Part shown: positions 5,186 to 13,195 of the stretch, piece by piece
Layout of the letters: every line of letters starts with the position of its first letter
Position numbering within the stretch: the stretch's first letter is position 1
DNA from: a virus
Reading direction: 5' to 3' (one strand)
Length of the DNA stretch: 25,802 bases
Virus record (IMG/VR): IMGVR_UViG_3300032157_000043
Coordinates: 1-25,802 of that record
Translations under genes and position numbers: made by a program
The notes under the pieces: model-generated
What the model was told of the DNA's origin: nothing
Seen by the model: only the letters and a program-made list of their open reading frames with translations
The model's database searches: none

Positions 5186-8100
5186 TATTTAGCTCCTCTC
5201 ACATAGGCGTCTATGGTGCAGTCTGCCAGCGTGTTGCTGGCGTTGTAGATCTTGATGCGCGGACCCACGCTGGTGTCCTTGTCTATCAGCTCCCAGCTCC
5301 AGCCGCCGCCGACGTTCTGCAGCGTGACGGTGGCCTGGGTGATGATGGTGTAGCTCTTGGCGATCGGCAGGCGGATATCGCCCACGCCGATGCGGTAGCT
5401 GCCGCTTAAGCTAGAGGTGACGATGTCGTTCAGGTCCTCGTCCTGCGAGACGGCGCTGAGCTTGATATTCATGCTGGTGATGACCGGCACGCCGCTGACG
5501 CCGGTGAGCGCCACGCGGATCTTGATATAGCGCGCCGTGACCAGGTCGCCGATGGCAGCCCAGCTGCTGTAGCCGCTGCCGTCATCGGAGTGGCTCTCCT
5601 CGATGGTCAGCGTGCCGTTGGCCACCACGTCAACAAATGGCGTGAACGCCAGGATGGCGCCGATATCGATGGCGGTGTGCTCGTAGCTGATGGTGGCGTA
5701 TGGCACGGTCACCCATTGCGTCCAGGCATCCCATGAGGTCTTGTCCGCCCAGGTCTCCTGGTCGTTGCTGACCAGCTTGTTGTCCTGCGCGTTGCAGTTG
5801 GTCTTGGTGCCAGGCCAGTTCTGCGTGTGCGGCAGCTCGTTGAACAGCACGCCTGCCAGGCGTGGATCGGACAGCGTGCCACTGATGAAGGTGGCGTTCT
5901 CCGAGCGCACATAGCTGTCGTCCACCGCCTTGATGGCGAAAGTGTAATCGCCGGCCGAGAGCTGGTTGCTCTCGAACGGGCTGGCGGTCAAGAGGCCGTT
6001 GTGCAGCGCGCTGAGGTCGTCCCATGTCCAGCCGCTGCCGAGACGGTAGCGGATCTCGAAGCCGAGCAGGTCGGGCGGCGTTTCCGCCATGCTCCAGCTG
6101 AATTCGCGCGTGCCGTCCGGCTGCACGCTGACCAGGAACACCGGCACGTCCGGCGGCGCGACGCTGTAAGGGTTGCCCGCCCAGTAGGCATAGTCGCCCT
6201 GTGCCAGGCCGGTGGCTGCCACGCGCACGTTGACATAGCCACGCCGTGCGGGCACTGCCGCGTCGCTGGTGGAAGGCTCGGCCATGCGCGTCCAGGTGAC
6301 GCCGCCGTCATAGCTCAGCTCGACATAGTATCTGTCGGCGCCGGCGCTGGCCTGCCACGAGATCAGCAGCAGCGGATTGTTGGCGCTGCCGCCCAGGGTC
6401 ACCTGCAGCTCGCCCACCGATGGCCGCGTGATGACTGCCGGCAGATTCCATTGCGTGGAAGTGGGCGGCGCGGTGCTGGTGTCGGCGGTGTGGATGGCGT
6501 CGTCCTCGTTGATGGTGGCGATCTCCACGCTGGACAGCGAGCGCGGCTGCACCTTCATCACCAGCGCCTGCCTGCCGAACTGCTGCCCTGCGCCGAAGCG
6601 GTAGGAGGTGCGCTCGCGGTCTGAGCCGGTATCCGGCACGAAATCCAGCGGCGTTGTCAGCACCGCATGGTAATCGTCCACACCGGCAGTGGCCTCGTAG
6701 GGACCGTCAAAGCTCAGGTCGCGCAGGCGGAAGCCGAAATACCATGGGCCGCTGCCGGAAAAATCCAGAGGCTCCGAGGTCGTGATGGTTTGCGTGCCGC
6801 TGTCATAGCTCAGCACGTCGCCGCTGCTGCCCCAGTTGGCACGGTCGTGCGCCAGCGATATCAGGTCGCCGAAGGTCGGGATGAAGCCTTCCATTTCGGT
6901 GCTGAAGGTGAAAGGCAGGCGCTGGTAGCGGTTGCAGGCGGCTTTATACATGCCCTCGCGCCAGGCCTGCGCGGCGCTGGTGACGCCGAACAGCTTGATC
7001 TGCGCCGGGTTGTTGGCAGTGCCGTCCGGCAGCTGGCAGCGCACCGTCTTTTCGGTCCAGGTGTTCTCGTCCAGGTAGCTTACGTCCACCGCGTCGGCGC
7101 CGACCTCGGTGGGCAGCGCGAATTCGGCGTGCGCCGAGTTGCGCGCGATGTTGCGCATATTGAACAGCGCCACCGGCATGGCCTGCGCCTCGTGCCGCCA
7201 GCAATACCAGATGCCGCCCTGCTCGTAGACCTTGGCGCGGCCTGCCGCCGCCACCGTGTTCACCGCCTCGAACAGCGTGCCGGCATTGTCAAAGCCGCCG
7301 TTGAACTGGTCGCCGCGCGCGTCCCAGGTCTCTGCGCGCTCAAGGAAGCTGTCCAGCGCCAGGCGGCTGTCCGGCAGGTTGCCGCCGTATTCCGCCTTGA
7401 GCATGTTGCACATGGCCCATGCCGGGTTGCGCGTGGCGATACGTGCGCTCCAGCTGCTGCCGTTCCATACTTCCAGCTTGCGCGTCTTGGTCACGTTCAC
7501 CTGGCGGCTGGACTGCGTGGTGAGGTTGTTGGTGGCTTTTGCCCGCATCGCCAGCATGGTCACGTCGCCATAGTAGTTGGCGCCCGCGGTATAACCGCGC
7601 AGGCTGGCCCAGACAATCTCATGGCCGGCGCGCGAGCTGGTGTTCTTGACGTCAGTGCGTGTCACCCGCGCCTCATAGCGCGCCTCACTGACGCTGTAGC
7701 GGTAGCTGCGGCGGATCGGCGTGGCATCGGCGGCGCTCATGCTGCCATTGCCGACGGTGCTCCAGCCACCCAGCGCCGCGCCGTCGTCGTCGATGGCACG
7801 CACTTCCAGCCGGAAGGTGGTGGTGAGCGCGTCCAGGCCGCCGGAATTGTTGGCATAGAACAGGCCGCGCGTGGCGACGATGTCGAACGCCACCGCGGTC
7901 ACCCTGACGCCGGGCGGGCACACCACGAACGGCCCCAGCGCCACGTTATAGGTGGCCTCCTGCCCCGCCACTTCGCCCGAGGTATTGACGATGCTGGGGA
8001 ACAGCGTCACGCGCTGGTCAGGCCCGTAGATCTCGCAGGTGATCTCGGGGAAGCTGCTGACCGGCGTGTCGCCGATGTAGATGGTGTCGATATCGTATTC

Positions 8101-8724
8101 GCCCTGGCCGAGGCAGAACAGCTGGTAGAGATACTGGTTATTGCCGGCATATTCGGTGTAGGGATCGGCGGCAAAATCTGGAAAGTGCTTGTGGTAGCCG
8201 TAAAAATCCGGTATCGGCTCACCCGGCCGCGCGCGGTTGCCCTGCGCGCTCAGGTTATAGGTCGGCGACGGCGACACAAGCGCCTGCTGGCGCTGGCTGC
8301 TGGTCTGGTTGCTGGACGAGAACGCGGCGCTGATGAGCTGGTTGCCCAGAAAACCGATGGCGCCGCCGATGAAACTGCCTAATGCAGAGGTCGATGCAAA
8401 CGCGCCAATCGAAGTGCCGAAAGAGGATGCAATCCCAAAGCCGATTTGAGGAGCGACCACGGCGAGGGCCACCATCAGCACGATTTTGAGCGGGTTGGAA
8501 TCGCCGCCGCCTTGCGGCATGGTCACGAATACCGCGATATCGCGGTGCTTCAGCTTCACCTTGTATTCGTCCTTCAGGAGCGGCACGCCGTTCAGCACGC
8601 AGATATACGGCAGCATGGTCTTGGGCGCCAGCTTGTCCAGGCGGCGCGGGCGGTGGTATTGCGCGACCTCGCGGTGCTGGGTCGGGTTGAACGGGTTCTT
8701 CACGGTGATGACGGTGGCGAGCAT
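5185..8724 (-). CDS. J: Tail tip / central fibre protein, λ J-like host-specificity protein
   Basis: 1179 residues, the size expected for J proteins. The first 75 residues look like a small beta-grasp-like domain, followed by a long hydrophobic Gly/Ala stretch (about 80-137) resembling the membrane-active part of λ gpI. This suggests an I-J type fusion; there is no separate gpI gene. The middle contains the tail-tip domains, including the region around LPTEVGADAVDVSYLDENTW. Two fibronectin-III-like modules follow (about 790-980: WQASAGADRYYVELSYDGG and FSWSMAETPPDLLGFEIRY). The C-terminal 200 residues are beta-rich and would bear receptor specificity. An AGGAGG ribosome binding site precedes the ATG by 11 bases. 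It lies after the NlpC/K-like gene, as in λ. Confidence 0.9.
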   Translation of the reverse strand: MLATVITVKNPFNPTQHREVAQYHRPRRLDKLAPKTMLPYICVLNGVPLLKDEYKVKLKHRDIAVFVTMPQGGGDSNPLKIVLMVALAVVAPQIGFGIASSFGTSIGAFASTSALGSFIGGAIGFLGNQLISAAFSSSNQTSSQRQQALVSPSPTYNLSAQGNRARPGEPIPDFYGYHKHFPDFAADPYTEYAGNNQYLYQLFCLGQGEYDIDTIYIGDTPVSSFPEITCEIYGPDQRVTLFPSIVNTSGEVAGQEATYNVALGPFVVCPPGVRVTAVAFDIVATRGLFYANNSGGLDALTTTFRLEVRAIDDDGAALGGWSTVGNGSMSAADATPIRRSYRYSVSEARYEARVTRTDVKNTSSRAGHEIVWASLRGYTAGANYYGDVTMLAMRAKATNNLTTQSSRQVNVTKTRKLEVWNGSSWSARIATRNPAWAMCNMLKAEYGGNLPDSRLALDSFLERAETWDARGDQFNGGFDNAGTLFEAVNTVAAAGRAKVYEQGGIWYCWRHEAQAMPVALFNMRNIARNSAHAEFALPTEVGADAVDVSYLDENTWTEKTVRCQLPDGTANNPAQIKLFGVTSAAQAWREGMYKAACNRYQRLPFTFSTEMEGFIPTFGDLISLAHDRANWGSSGDVLSYDSGTQTITTSEPLDFSGSGPWYFGFRLRDLSFDGPYEATAGVDDYHAVLTTPLDFVPDTGSDRERTSYRFGAGQQFGRQALVMKVQPRSLSSVEIATINEDDAIHTADTSTAPPTSTQWNLPAVITRPSVGELQVTLGGSANNPLLLISWQASAGADRYYVELSYDGGVTWTRMAEPSTSDAAVPARRGYVNVRVAATGLAQGDYAYWAGNPYSVAPPDVPVFLVSVQPDGTREFSWSMAETPPDLLGFEIRYRLGSGWTWDDLSALHNGLLTASPFESNQLSAGDYTFAIKAVDDSYVRSENATFISGTLSDPRLAGVLFNELPHTQNWPGTKTNCNAQDNKLVSNDQETWADKTSWDAWTQWVTVPYATISYEHTAIDIGAILAFTPFVDVVANGTLTIEESHSDDGSGYSSWAAIGDLVTARYIKIRVALTGVSGVPVITSMNIKLSAVSQDEDLNDIVTSSLSGSYRIGVGDIRLPIAKSYTIITQATVTLQNVGGGWSWELIDKDTSVGPRIKIYNASNTLADCTIDAYVRGAK

Positions 8725-8730
8725 TGCTGT

Positions 8731-9141
8731 CTATGCCTCCTTCCAGCGCCAGAATTGCAGGTGCTGGCCGATGCTGCGGCGCGTGGCGCGCAGGCTGGGC
8801 GCCACCACGCCGGAGCCGGTGACGCACTGCAGGATGCGCCCGCCGTCTATCTCAAGATAGACGCCGACATGGCTGGGCTCATCCGGCGCGGTCATGGTGA
8901 CCACGCAGTCGCCCTCGGCAGGCTTTTCCACCAGCTGCCAGCGCGCATACTCGGCATGGCCATCAAACGCGGCGAGGATCTCCGCCTTGCAGGTGGCGTC
9001 CACCACCACCAGCGGCAGCTCGCGCCCGAAGTGCTCGCGCTGCACCCAGCGCACCAGCCCCCAGCAGTCGAAATCATGCGGCCCCTGTCCGCCGCTCACC
9101 CAGGGACGGCCGAGATATTGCATCGCCCAGTGTGCCGTCAT
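8731..9141 (-). CDS. NlpC/P60 tail protein, λ gpK-like
   Basis: 136 residues. The catalytic Cys is in HDFDCWGLVRW (C26) and the His in EPSHVGVYLE (H91), the standard NlpC/P60 pair; the third polar residue lies in the following beta hairpin. Such proteins sit at the tail tip in siphophages and cleave peptidoglycan cross-links during DNA entry, or process tail proteins. It lies between the DUF1833 protein (4-bp overlap) and the J-like protein, exactly the K slot. It lacks the extra N-terminal JAMM domain of λ K. Confidence 0.88.
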   Translation of the reverse strand: MTAHWAMQYLGRPWVSGGQGPHDFDCWGLVRWVQREHFGRELPLVVVDATCKAEILAAFDGHAEYARWQLVEKPAEGDCVVTMTAPDEPSHVGVYLEIDGGRILQCVTGSGVVAPSLRATRRSIGQHLQFWRWKEA

Positions 9142-11876
9142 CTCATCAGCCCCGGGAACCTGGTGGTATTGTAGAGCTGCGCCGGATAGGGGCGGTTGGC
9201 GGTGTTGCCGTAGCTGGCGCGCGCAGTGACGCGGAAGTCGTCGGCCTCGGCCGAGGTCAGCGTCAGCGTCAGCGGCGGGTTCATCTGCGGCGCGCTGAGG
9301 TCGGTGTTGAGGTATGGCCGGTAAGTCACCTCCACCGGATATGGCGACAGCGCGGCCAGCGCCAGGCTGTCCTCGATCTCGCGCGTGACGTTGTCCAGCG
9401 ATATGCTGATCTCCGGCGTGCTCGACGCCTCGATATTCGGCAGGCTGAGCTCAAAGGCAAAGGCGATGAAGGTCACGTATTCGCCCGGGTTCTGCGGCGC
9501 GTCCAGCTCAAGGCGCGCATCGAGGTTGGCATGGTCCAGCACCACGCGGATGGCAGTCGCCTGCCCGAAGTCATCGACGAAATTCGGGTGTCGGAACTCC
9601 AGCGTGTGCAGGATGATGACCCCTGCCGGTGCGCTGGCGTAGGCCTCGCGTATCGCCTGGCTGAGGCGCGGCGGCAGCTCGATAAGGGCAGCCAGCGTGC
9701 CGATGGCGGCGCTGGCACTGACGCCGCTGAGCGCTTTGGCAAGGCCGGGCACGACGATGCCCACGTCCGCACTGGCGGCGTTGCCGCTGAGCGCGATGCC
9801 AAGGGTGTTGCCAACTGTGCCGACTGCCGCAGTGGCGGCCACGCCGGTGAGAGCGACAGTAGTGTCACCGACCACAGTGACTGTGCCCACGGCGCCGGTG
9901 GCGGCGTTGCCCGTCAGCGCGACGGCAAGGGTGTTGCTGACTGTTCCCACGGCTGCGGTGGCGGCGTTGCCCGTCAGCGCGACGGCAAGGGTGTTGCTGA
10001 CTGTTCCCACGGCTGCGGTGGCGGCGTTGCCCGTCAGCGCCTTGTCCATGGCAGGCACTGCCGTGCCAACAGCGGCAGTGGCGGCGTTGCCTGTCAATGC
10101 CTTGTCACGACTGCTGCCCAGCGTGCCCACGGCGCCGGTGGCAGCGTTGCCGCTGAGTGCGATGGCGACATCGCCGCCGAGTGTGCCGACCGTGCCCACG
10201 GCGCCGGTGGCGGCGTTGCCTGTCAGTGCCTTGTCCAGCGCGGGGGCAAGCGTGCCGGGTGCACCGGTGGCAGCGTTGCCGGTGAGGGCTTTGTCCAGCG
10301 CGGGTGTGGTAGTGCCCACGGCTGCTGTTGCAGCGTTGCCGGTGAGTGCCTTGTCACGGCTGCTGCCCAGCGTGCCCACGGCGCCGGTGGCGGCGGTGCC
10401 TGTGATGGCGACGGAGGTGCCGCCGGGCGTGGCGGCAAAAGTAATAGCAAAAGTAGTGCAGGCGTCGCCTGTTACGGTGTTCTGTGTTTTATCTACCGCA
10501 CCTGTAGCGCCAGCAGAGGTCTGTAATTTATATTCATAGGCCGCGCTTTGGTCAGAACCCGATGTATTTCTATATTGCGCGGTTCCTGCTACCTGCCAGC
10601 CTGTATCTCCCGAAGCATTCCACGAGTTATCGTCGGCGGTGAACCATCCGACTAGCGTTACCGTAGGGTCGGTTCCGGTGGTCGTCTGTCCGGGGTTGGC
10701 ATAGGGGCTGCTCGCATCTTCGGTTTCAGCTAATGCTTGATTAACTTCCCACGTGTAATCTGTAGATGGTGGTCTGAAAACGTGCATCTGCACAGAATTG
10801 CAGGTGGCCGCGCTGAAATCCACCGAGGGGTCGGCAGACCAGGTGCCGTTGAAGGTGCACCAGAAAAGCCTATCGGTCTGGTTGGTTATTCCGATTGCCG
10901 CTTCACTTGTCCAAGTCTGTCCACCAGCTTGACTTATGGCTAGGGTGGCGCCAGTGGCTCTTTGCTGTCCTATCATGCAGACCAAATCACCTGCAAGCAT
11001 GCCGGAGGGTGGGGTTACCGCTGTTGGGTCTGCGGTTCCTGTCGCTGCCGCCCCGTCTGCTGGGGTAGAGGCCGAGCCGTAAAGGTAAACCGGCATCATG
11101 TCGTACTCATAGACGGTGGCGCTAGTAGTTCCCGACACATACATTTTGCTGCCGTCAGCATTGAAGGCGAGACCGAATGGTTCGTCGTCCTGCCCTGACA
11201 CCAGCTTGCTGATGCCGTTATAAGTGGCAGAGCTGACCAGCCAAGCAGTGCTGAGGTCGTATTCGTAGACGCCATCGCCGCCGCGACCAACCATATACAT
11301 CTTGCTGCCGTCAGAGTTAAAGGCAAGGCCGCACGGAATATTAGTCTGCCCTGAAACCAGCTTGCTTACACTGTTATAAGTAGCGCTAGATACCAGCCAA
11401 GCAGTGCTGAGGTCATACTCGTAAATAGTGTCGTTAGTGTTTCCCGACACATACATTTTGCTGCCGTCAGACTTGAAGGTGACGGCGGCTGGACTTGAAT
11501 CTTGCCCTGAAACCAGCTTGCTGACGCTATTATAAGTGGCAGAGCTGACCAGCCAAGCAGTGCTGAGGTCGTACTCATAGATAGTAGCGCCTCCTCCTCC
11601 TCCTGTCACATACATTTTGCTGCCGTCAGACTTGAAGGCGAGCCCGAATGGACTTGTAGTCTGCCCTGAAACCAGCTTGCTTACACTGTTATAAGTAGCG
11701 CTAGATACCAGCCAAGCAGTGCTGAGGTCATACTCGTAAATAGTGTCGTTAGTAGTTCCCGACACATACATTTTGCTGCCGTCAGACTTGAAGGCGAGCC
11801 CGAATGGACTTGAATCTTGCCCTGACACCAGCTTGCTGATGCCGTTATAAGTTGCCCCCGCTACAGGCAGTGTCAT
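9138..11876 (-). CDS. Repeat-rich minor tail protein with C-terminal DUF1833
   Basis: 912 residues, several times longer than ordinary DUF1833 proteins (roughly 150-200 residues as I recall). Four parts are visible. Residues 8-268 are five near-identical 52-53-residue repeats with FGLAFKSDGSKMYVSG and TIYEYDLSTAWLVSS, a beta-propeller-like blade pattern. Residues 270-480 form a beta-rich domain (TPPSGMLAGDLVCMIG, TFNGTWSADPSVDFS) like carbohydrate-binding phage fibre domains. Residues 489-728 are twelve roughly 20-residue repeats with core ALTGNAATGAVGT. Residues 729-912 are DUF1833 (LSQAIREAYASAP, then LEFRHPNF). DUF1833 genes normally sit just before the NlpC gene, as here, so the C-terminus probably anchors the protein in the tail tip while the added domains project out. 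The receptor role is inferred. Confidence 0.8.
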   Translation of the reverse strand: MTLPVAGATYNGISKLVSGQDSSPFGLAFKSDGSKMYVSGTTNDTIYEYDLSTAWLVSSATYNSVSKLVSGQTTSPFGLAFKSDGSKMYVTGGGGGATIYEYDLSTAWLVSSATYNSVSKLVSGQDSSPAAVTFKSDGSKMYVSGNTNDTIYEYDLSTAWLVSSATYNSVSKLVSGQTNIPCGLAFNSDGSKMYMVGRGGDGVYEYDLSTAWLVSSATYNGISKLVSGQDDEPFGLAFNADGSKMYVSGTTSATVYEYDMMPVYLYGSASTPADGAAATGTADPTAVTPPSGMLAGDLVCMIGQQRATGATLAISQAGGQTWTSEAAIGITNQTDRLFWCTFNGTWSADPSVDFSAATCNSVQMHVFRPPSTDYTWEVNQALAETEDASSPYANPGQTTTGTDPTVTLVGWFTADDNSWNASGDTGWQVAGTAQYRNTSGSDQSAAYEYKLQTSAGATGAVDKTQNTVTGDACTTFAITFAATPGGTSVAITGTAATGAVGTLGSSRDKALTGNAATAAVGTTTPALDKALTGNAATGAPGTLAPALDKALTGNAATGAVGTVGTLGGDVAIALSGNAATGAVGTLGSSRDKALTGNAATAAVGTAVPAMDKALTGNAATAAVGTVSNTLAVALTGNAATAAVGTVSNTLAVALTGNAATGAVGTVTVVGDTTVALTGVAATAAVGTVGNTLGIALSGNAASADVGIVVPGLAKALSGVSASAAIGTLAALIELPPRLSQAIREAYASAPAGVIILHTLEFRHPNFVDDFGQATAIRVVLDHANLDARLELDAPQNPGEYVTFIAFAFELSLPNIEASSTPEISISLDNVTREIEDSLALAALSPYPVEVTYRPYLNTDLSAPQMNPPLTLTLTSAEADDFRVTARASYGNTANRPYPAQLYNTTRFPGLMR
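9681..10411 (-). repeat. Array of twelve ~60-bp tandem repeats inside the DUF1833 gene
   Basis: Each unit encodes about 20 residues built on ALTGNAATGAVGT with a variable 6-8-residue end (LGSSRDK, TTPALDK, VSNTLAV and others). Two adjacent units, 9901-9960 and 9961-10020, are identical over all 60 bp, and the identity continues about 20 bp into the next unit. This pattern points to recent slippage or unequal recombination. The frame is kept throughout. Confidence 0.93.
11073..11855 (-). repeat. Five ~156-bp tandem repeats (propeller-like blades)
   Basis: Units of 52, 53, 52, 52 and 52 codons starting at ATYN and ending at LVSS, with the last one diverging at its end. DNA identity between blades is high (for example the stretch coding for STAWLVSSATYN recurs four times with few changes). 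Diversity concentrates in the loop after MYV (SGTTND, TGGGGGA, SGNTND, VGRGGD, SGTTSA). Confidence 0.9.
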
Positions 11877-11970
11877 GCCCTGCCCCTTTCAGGCATGGCT
11901 GCGCCGCAGCGCCGCTTCAGGCGATGCGGGAGTTCACCATGCCGGTGCCTGGTTGCCATGTGAGGCAACC

Positions 11971-12465
11971 TTAAGCGATACGGACAAGCGCGTTGCTGGC
12001 GTCGTGGGTCGGCATGGTCAGCGAAAAGTTGCCGGCGGTGACGGTCTGGCTGCCGAAGGTGTGCACGCTGATGGCGCGGTTGGATTGCGAGCTGTTATAG
12101 AGCAGCACGCAGTCGAACGCGGTGGCGAGCGTGACGGTGGTCCAGCTGATGCTGGCGGACGGCGTCCAGATGCCGGTGGTGCCCGATGTGCTGGGCGCGG
12201 TGGCATTGGTTACGGTGGCGCCGCCTGCGCTGTAGCCTGAGCCGCTGACCTCGTTGGTGGCGGAATAGGCGGTGGTGGCAGCAGACACCGTGGCAGTCGC
12301 CAGGTAGAGCGCCGCCTTGATGGTGTCGGCGGTGGTCGCGCCGCGCGTGACCGTGGTGCCGAGCGCGTGCAGCGCCAGCATCACCTCCGACTTGAAGCTG
12401 CTGCATAGCCCCTGAGTATTCGCATACAGGGTGAAGAATTTTTCAAACCATTTTGATATAAACAT
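11971..12465 (-). CDS. Accessory phage structural protein
   Basis: 164 residues with an AAAGGAG ribosome binding site 8 bases upstream. The middle and end read TIKAALYLATATVSAATTAY, EVSGSGYSAGGATVTNATAP, then SISWTTVTLATAFDCVLLYN and VTAGNFSLTMPTHDASNALVRI. This matches a recurring family of phage virion proteins of about 130-170 residues, with the motif E-V-SGxGYxxGG-A and the ending AGNFxLxMP. They are thought to be minor tail or decoration proteins; no enzymatic site is visible. The gene lies between the minor tail protein and the DUF1833 protein and is probably an insertion relative to the usual order. Confidence 0.75.
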   Translation of the reverse strand: MFISKWFEKFFTLYANTQGLCSSFKSEVMLALHALGTTVTRGATTADTIKAALYLATATVSAATTAYSATNEVSGSGYSAGGATVTNATAPSTSGTTGIWTPSASISWTTVTLATAFDCVLLYNSSQSNRAISVHTFGSQTVTAGNFSLTMPTHDASNALVRIA

Positions 12466-12482
12466 GATGACGCTCCTTTTGT

Positions 12483-12515
12483 TAAAAAAAAATCAGAATC
12501 AGCCAAGATTGGCTG
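12483..12515 (-). terminator. Weak candidate intrinsic terminator
   Basis: On the minus strand CAGCCAA/TTGGCTG can fold (6-7 bp with a very small loop), and a run of nine Ts follows about 8 bases later, just before the ribosome binding site of the next gene. The gap between stem and U-run and the tight loop make it a poor terminator; partial termination at most. Confidence 0.25.
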
Positions 12516-12810
12516 TGTATCCAAGCGCTTCCACGCCCTTTTTCAAACGCTTATGCGTGCTGCTCTTGACCATCTCGCCGTCGAGCCAGTATTGCTCGAC
12601 GAACGTGATCTCGTTGTCGTCCTCGAACCAGTCGGTGCGGTATTCCAGCGCGCTGCCCGGCAGGTTGCCCTTGGTCGTCCATACCAGCGGCTGGTGCAGC
12701 ACGCTGTGCGCCAGCTTCTCCGCCTCGCGCTTCGCAGCCTGCATGTGGCCTATGGTCGCCAGCCACAGGCCGGTGGTGATAATGAGTAGCAGCAGCAAAA
12801 AATAAGTCAT
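12499..12810 (-). CDS. Membrane-anchored hypothetical protein
   Basis: 103 residues with an AAAAGGA ribosome binding site 8 bases upstream. The first 20 residues are hydrophobic (MTYFLLLLLIITTGLWLATI), either a signal anchor or an uncleaved membrane segment. The rest is soluble and charged, with DWFEDDNEITFVEQYWLDGE in the middle and a basic end. Not recognised. Its place inside a tail operon, next to another accessory gene, suggests a lysogenic-conversion or superinfection-exclusion cargo gene rather than a core tail part, but that is only positional. Confidence 0.65.
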   Translation of the reverse strand: MTYFLLLLLIITTGLWLATIGHMQAAKREAEKLAHSVLHQPLVWTTKGNLPGSALEYRTDWFEDDNEITFVEQYWLDGEMVKSSTHKRLKKGVEALGYTANLG

Positions 12811-12829
12811 GGCGTTGTCCTTTTAACAA

Positions 12830-13195
12830 TCAAACATTCGGGTCGCGCACGTCGAGCTGGGCATTCACCTGCCAATTCATGCCGGATAGCGCGTTATAGG
12901 GGAACTTGCCGCCGACGAAGCGCGCCTCAAGCAGCGTGAGGCCAAAGCCGATATCCAGCGTGATATCGAACCAGTCGGTGCCGCGATGCAGGTCGTCCGT
13001 CCAGAACGCGCGGAAAATCGCCATCTCGGCACCGGTGAAGCGCCATGCCGCGCTCTGCATGTCCGGCGCATCGGTGAAGCGCTGGCGCTGGCGCGCTGCG
13101 CCCGCGTCGAACTCGGTGCGCTGCACCGCGGAGACCGGCTCGCCGCCGTAGCCTGCCAGCAAGGGTGCCGGTAATGTGCCTGGCCAGGTCGCCAT
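12830..13195 (-). CDS. Minor tail protein (after the tape measure)
   Basis: 121 residues. The opening MATWPGTLPAPLLAGYGGEP, the following RTEFDAGAARQRQRFTDAPD and the later MNWQVNAQLDVRD match a family of small phage tail proteins encoded directly after the tape measure gene, in the position of λ gpM. The ATG directly abuts the tape measure stop (TAGATG) with a GGGGG ribosome binding site. Likely role: tail tip assembly on the tape measure initiator complex. No motif gives a biochemical activity. Confidence 0.78.
   Translation of the reverse strand: MATWPGTLPAPLLAGYGGEPVSAVQRTEFDAGAARQRQRFTDAPDMQSAAWRFTGAEMAIFRAFWTDDLHRGTDWFDITLDIGFGLTLLEARFVGGKFPYNALSGMNWQVNAQLDVRDPNV

Noticed and set aside
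6667-8382. 571-residue open frame on the plus strand
   Set aside because: It lies wholly antisense to the J-like gene, is Ala/Val/His/Arg-rich without any domain, and reflects the GC-rich third-position bias of the true gene.
9681-10411. Regularly spaced repeats resembling a CRISPR array
   Set aside because: Units are contiguous, in-frame and coding, with no unique spacers of constant length and no cas genes.
9132-10539. Two long plus-strand frames with Gly/Cys-rich or Ala/Val/Pro-rich repeats
   Set aside because: They are mirror readings of the ALTGNAATGAVGT repeat array on the minus strand; the repeat makes every frame stay open.
9138-11876. Diversity-generating retroelement acting on the tail protein
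   Set aside because: No reverse transcriptase, no template repeat with A-specific changes; repeat variation looks like slippage and recombination.
12483-12515. Strong terminator inside the tail operon
   Set aside because: The U-run is about 8 bases from the stem and the loop is too small; kept only as a weak candidate.
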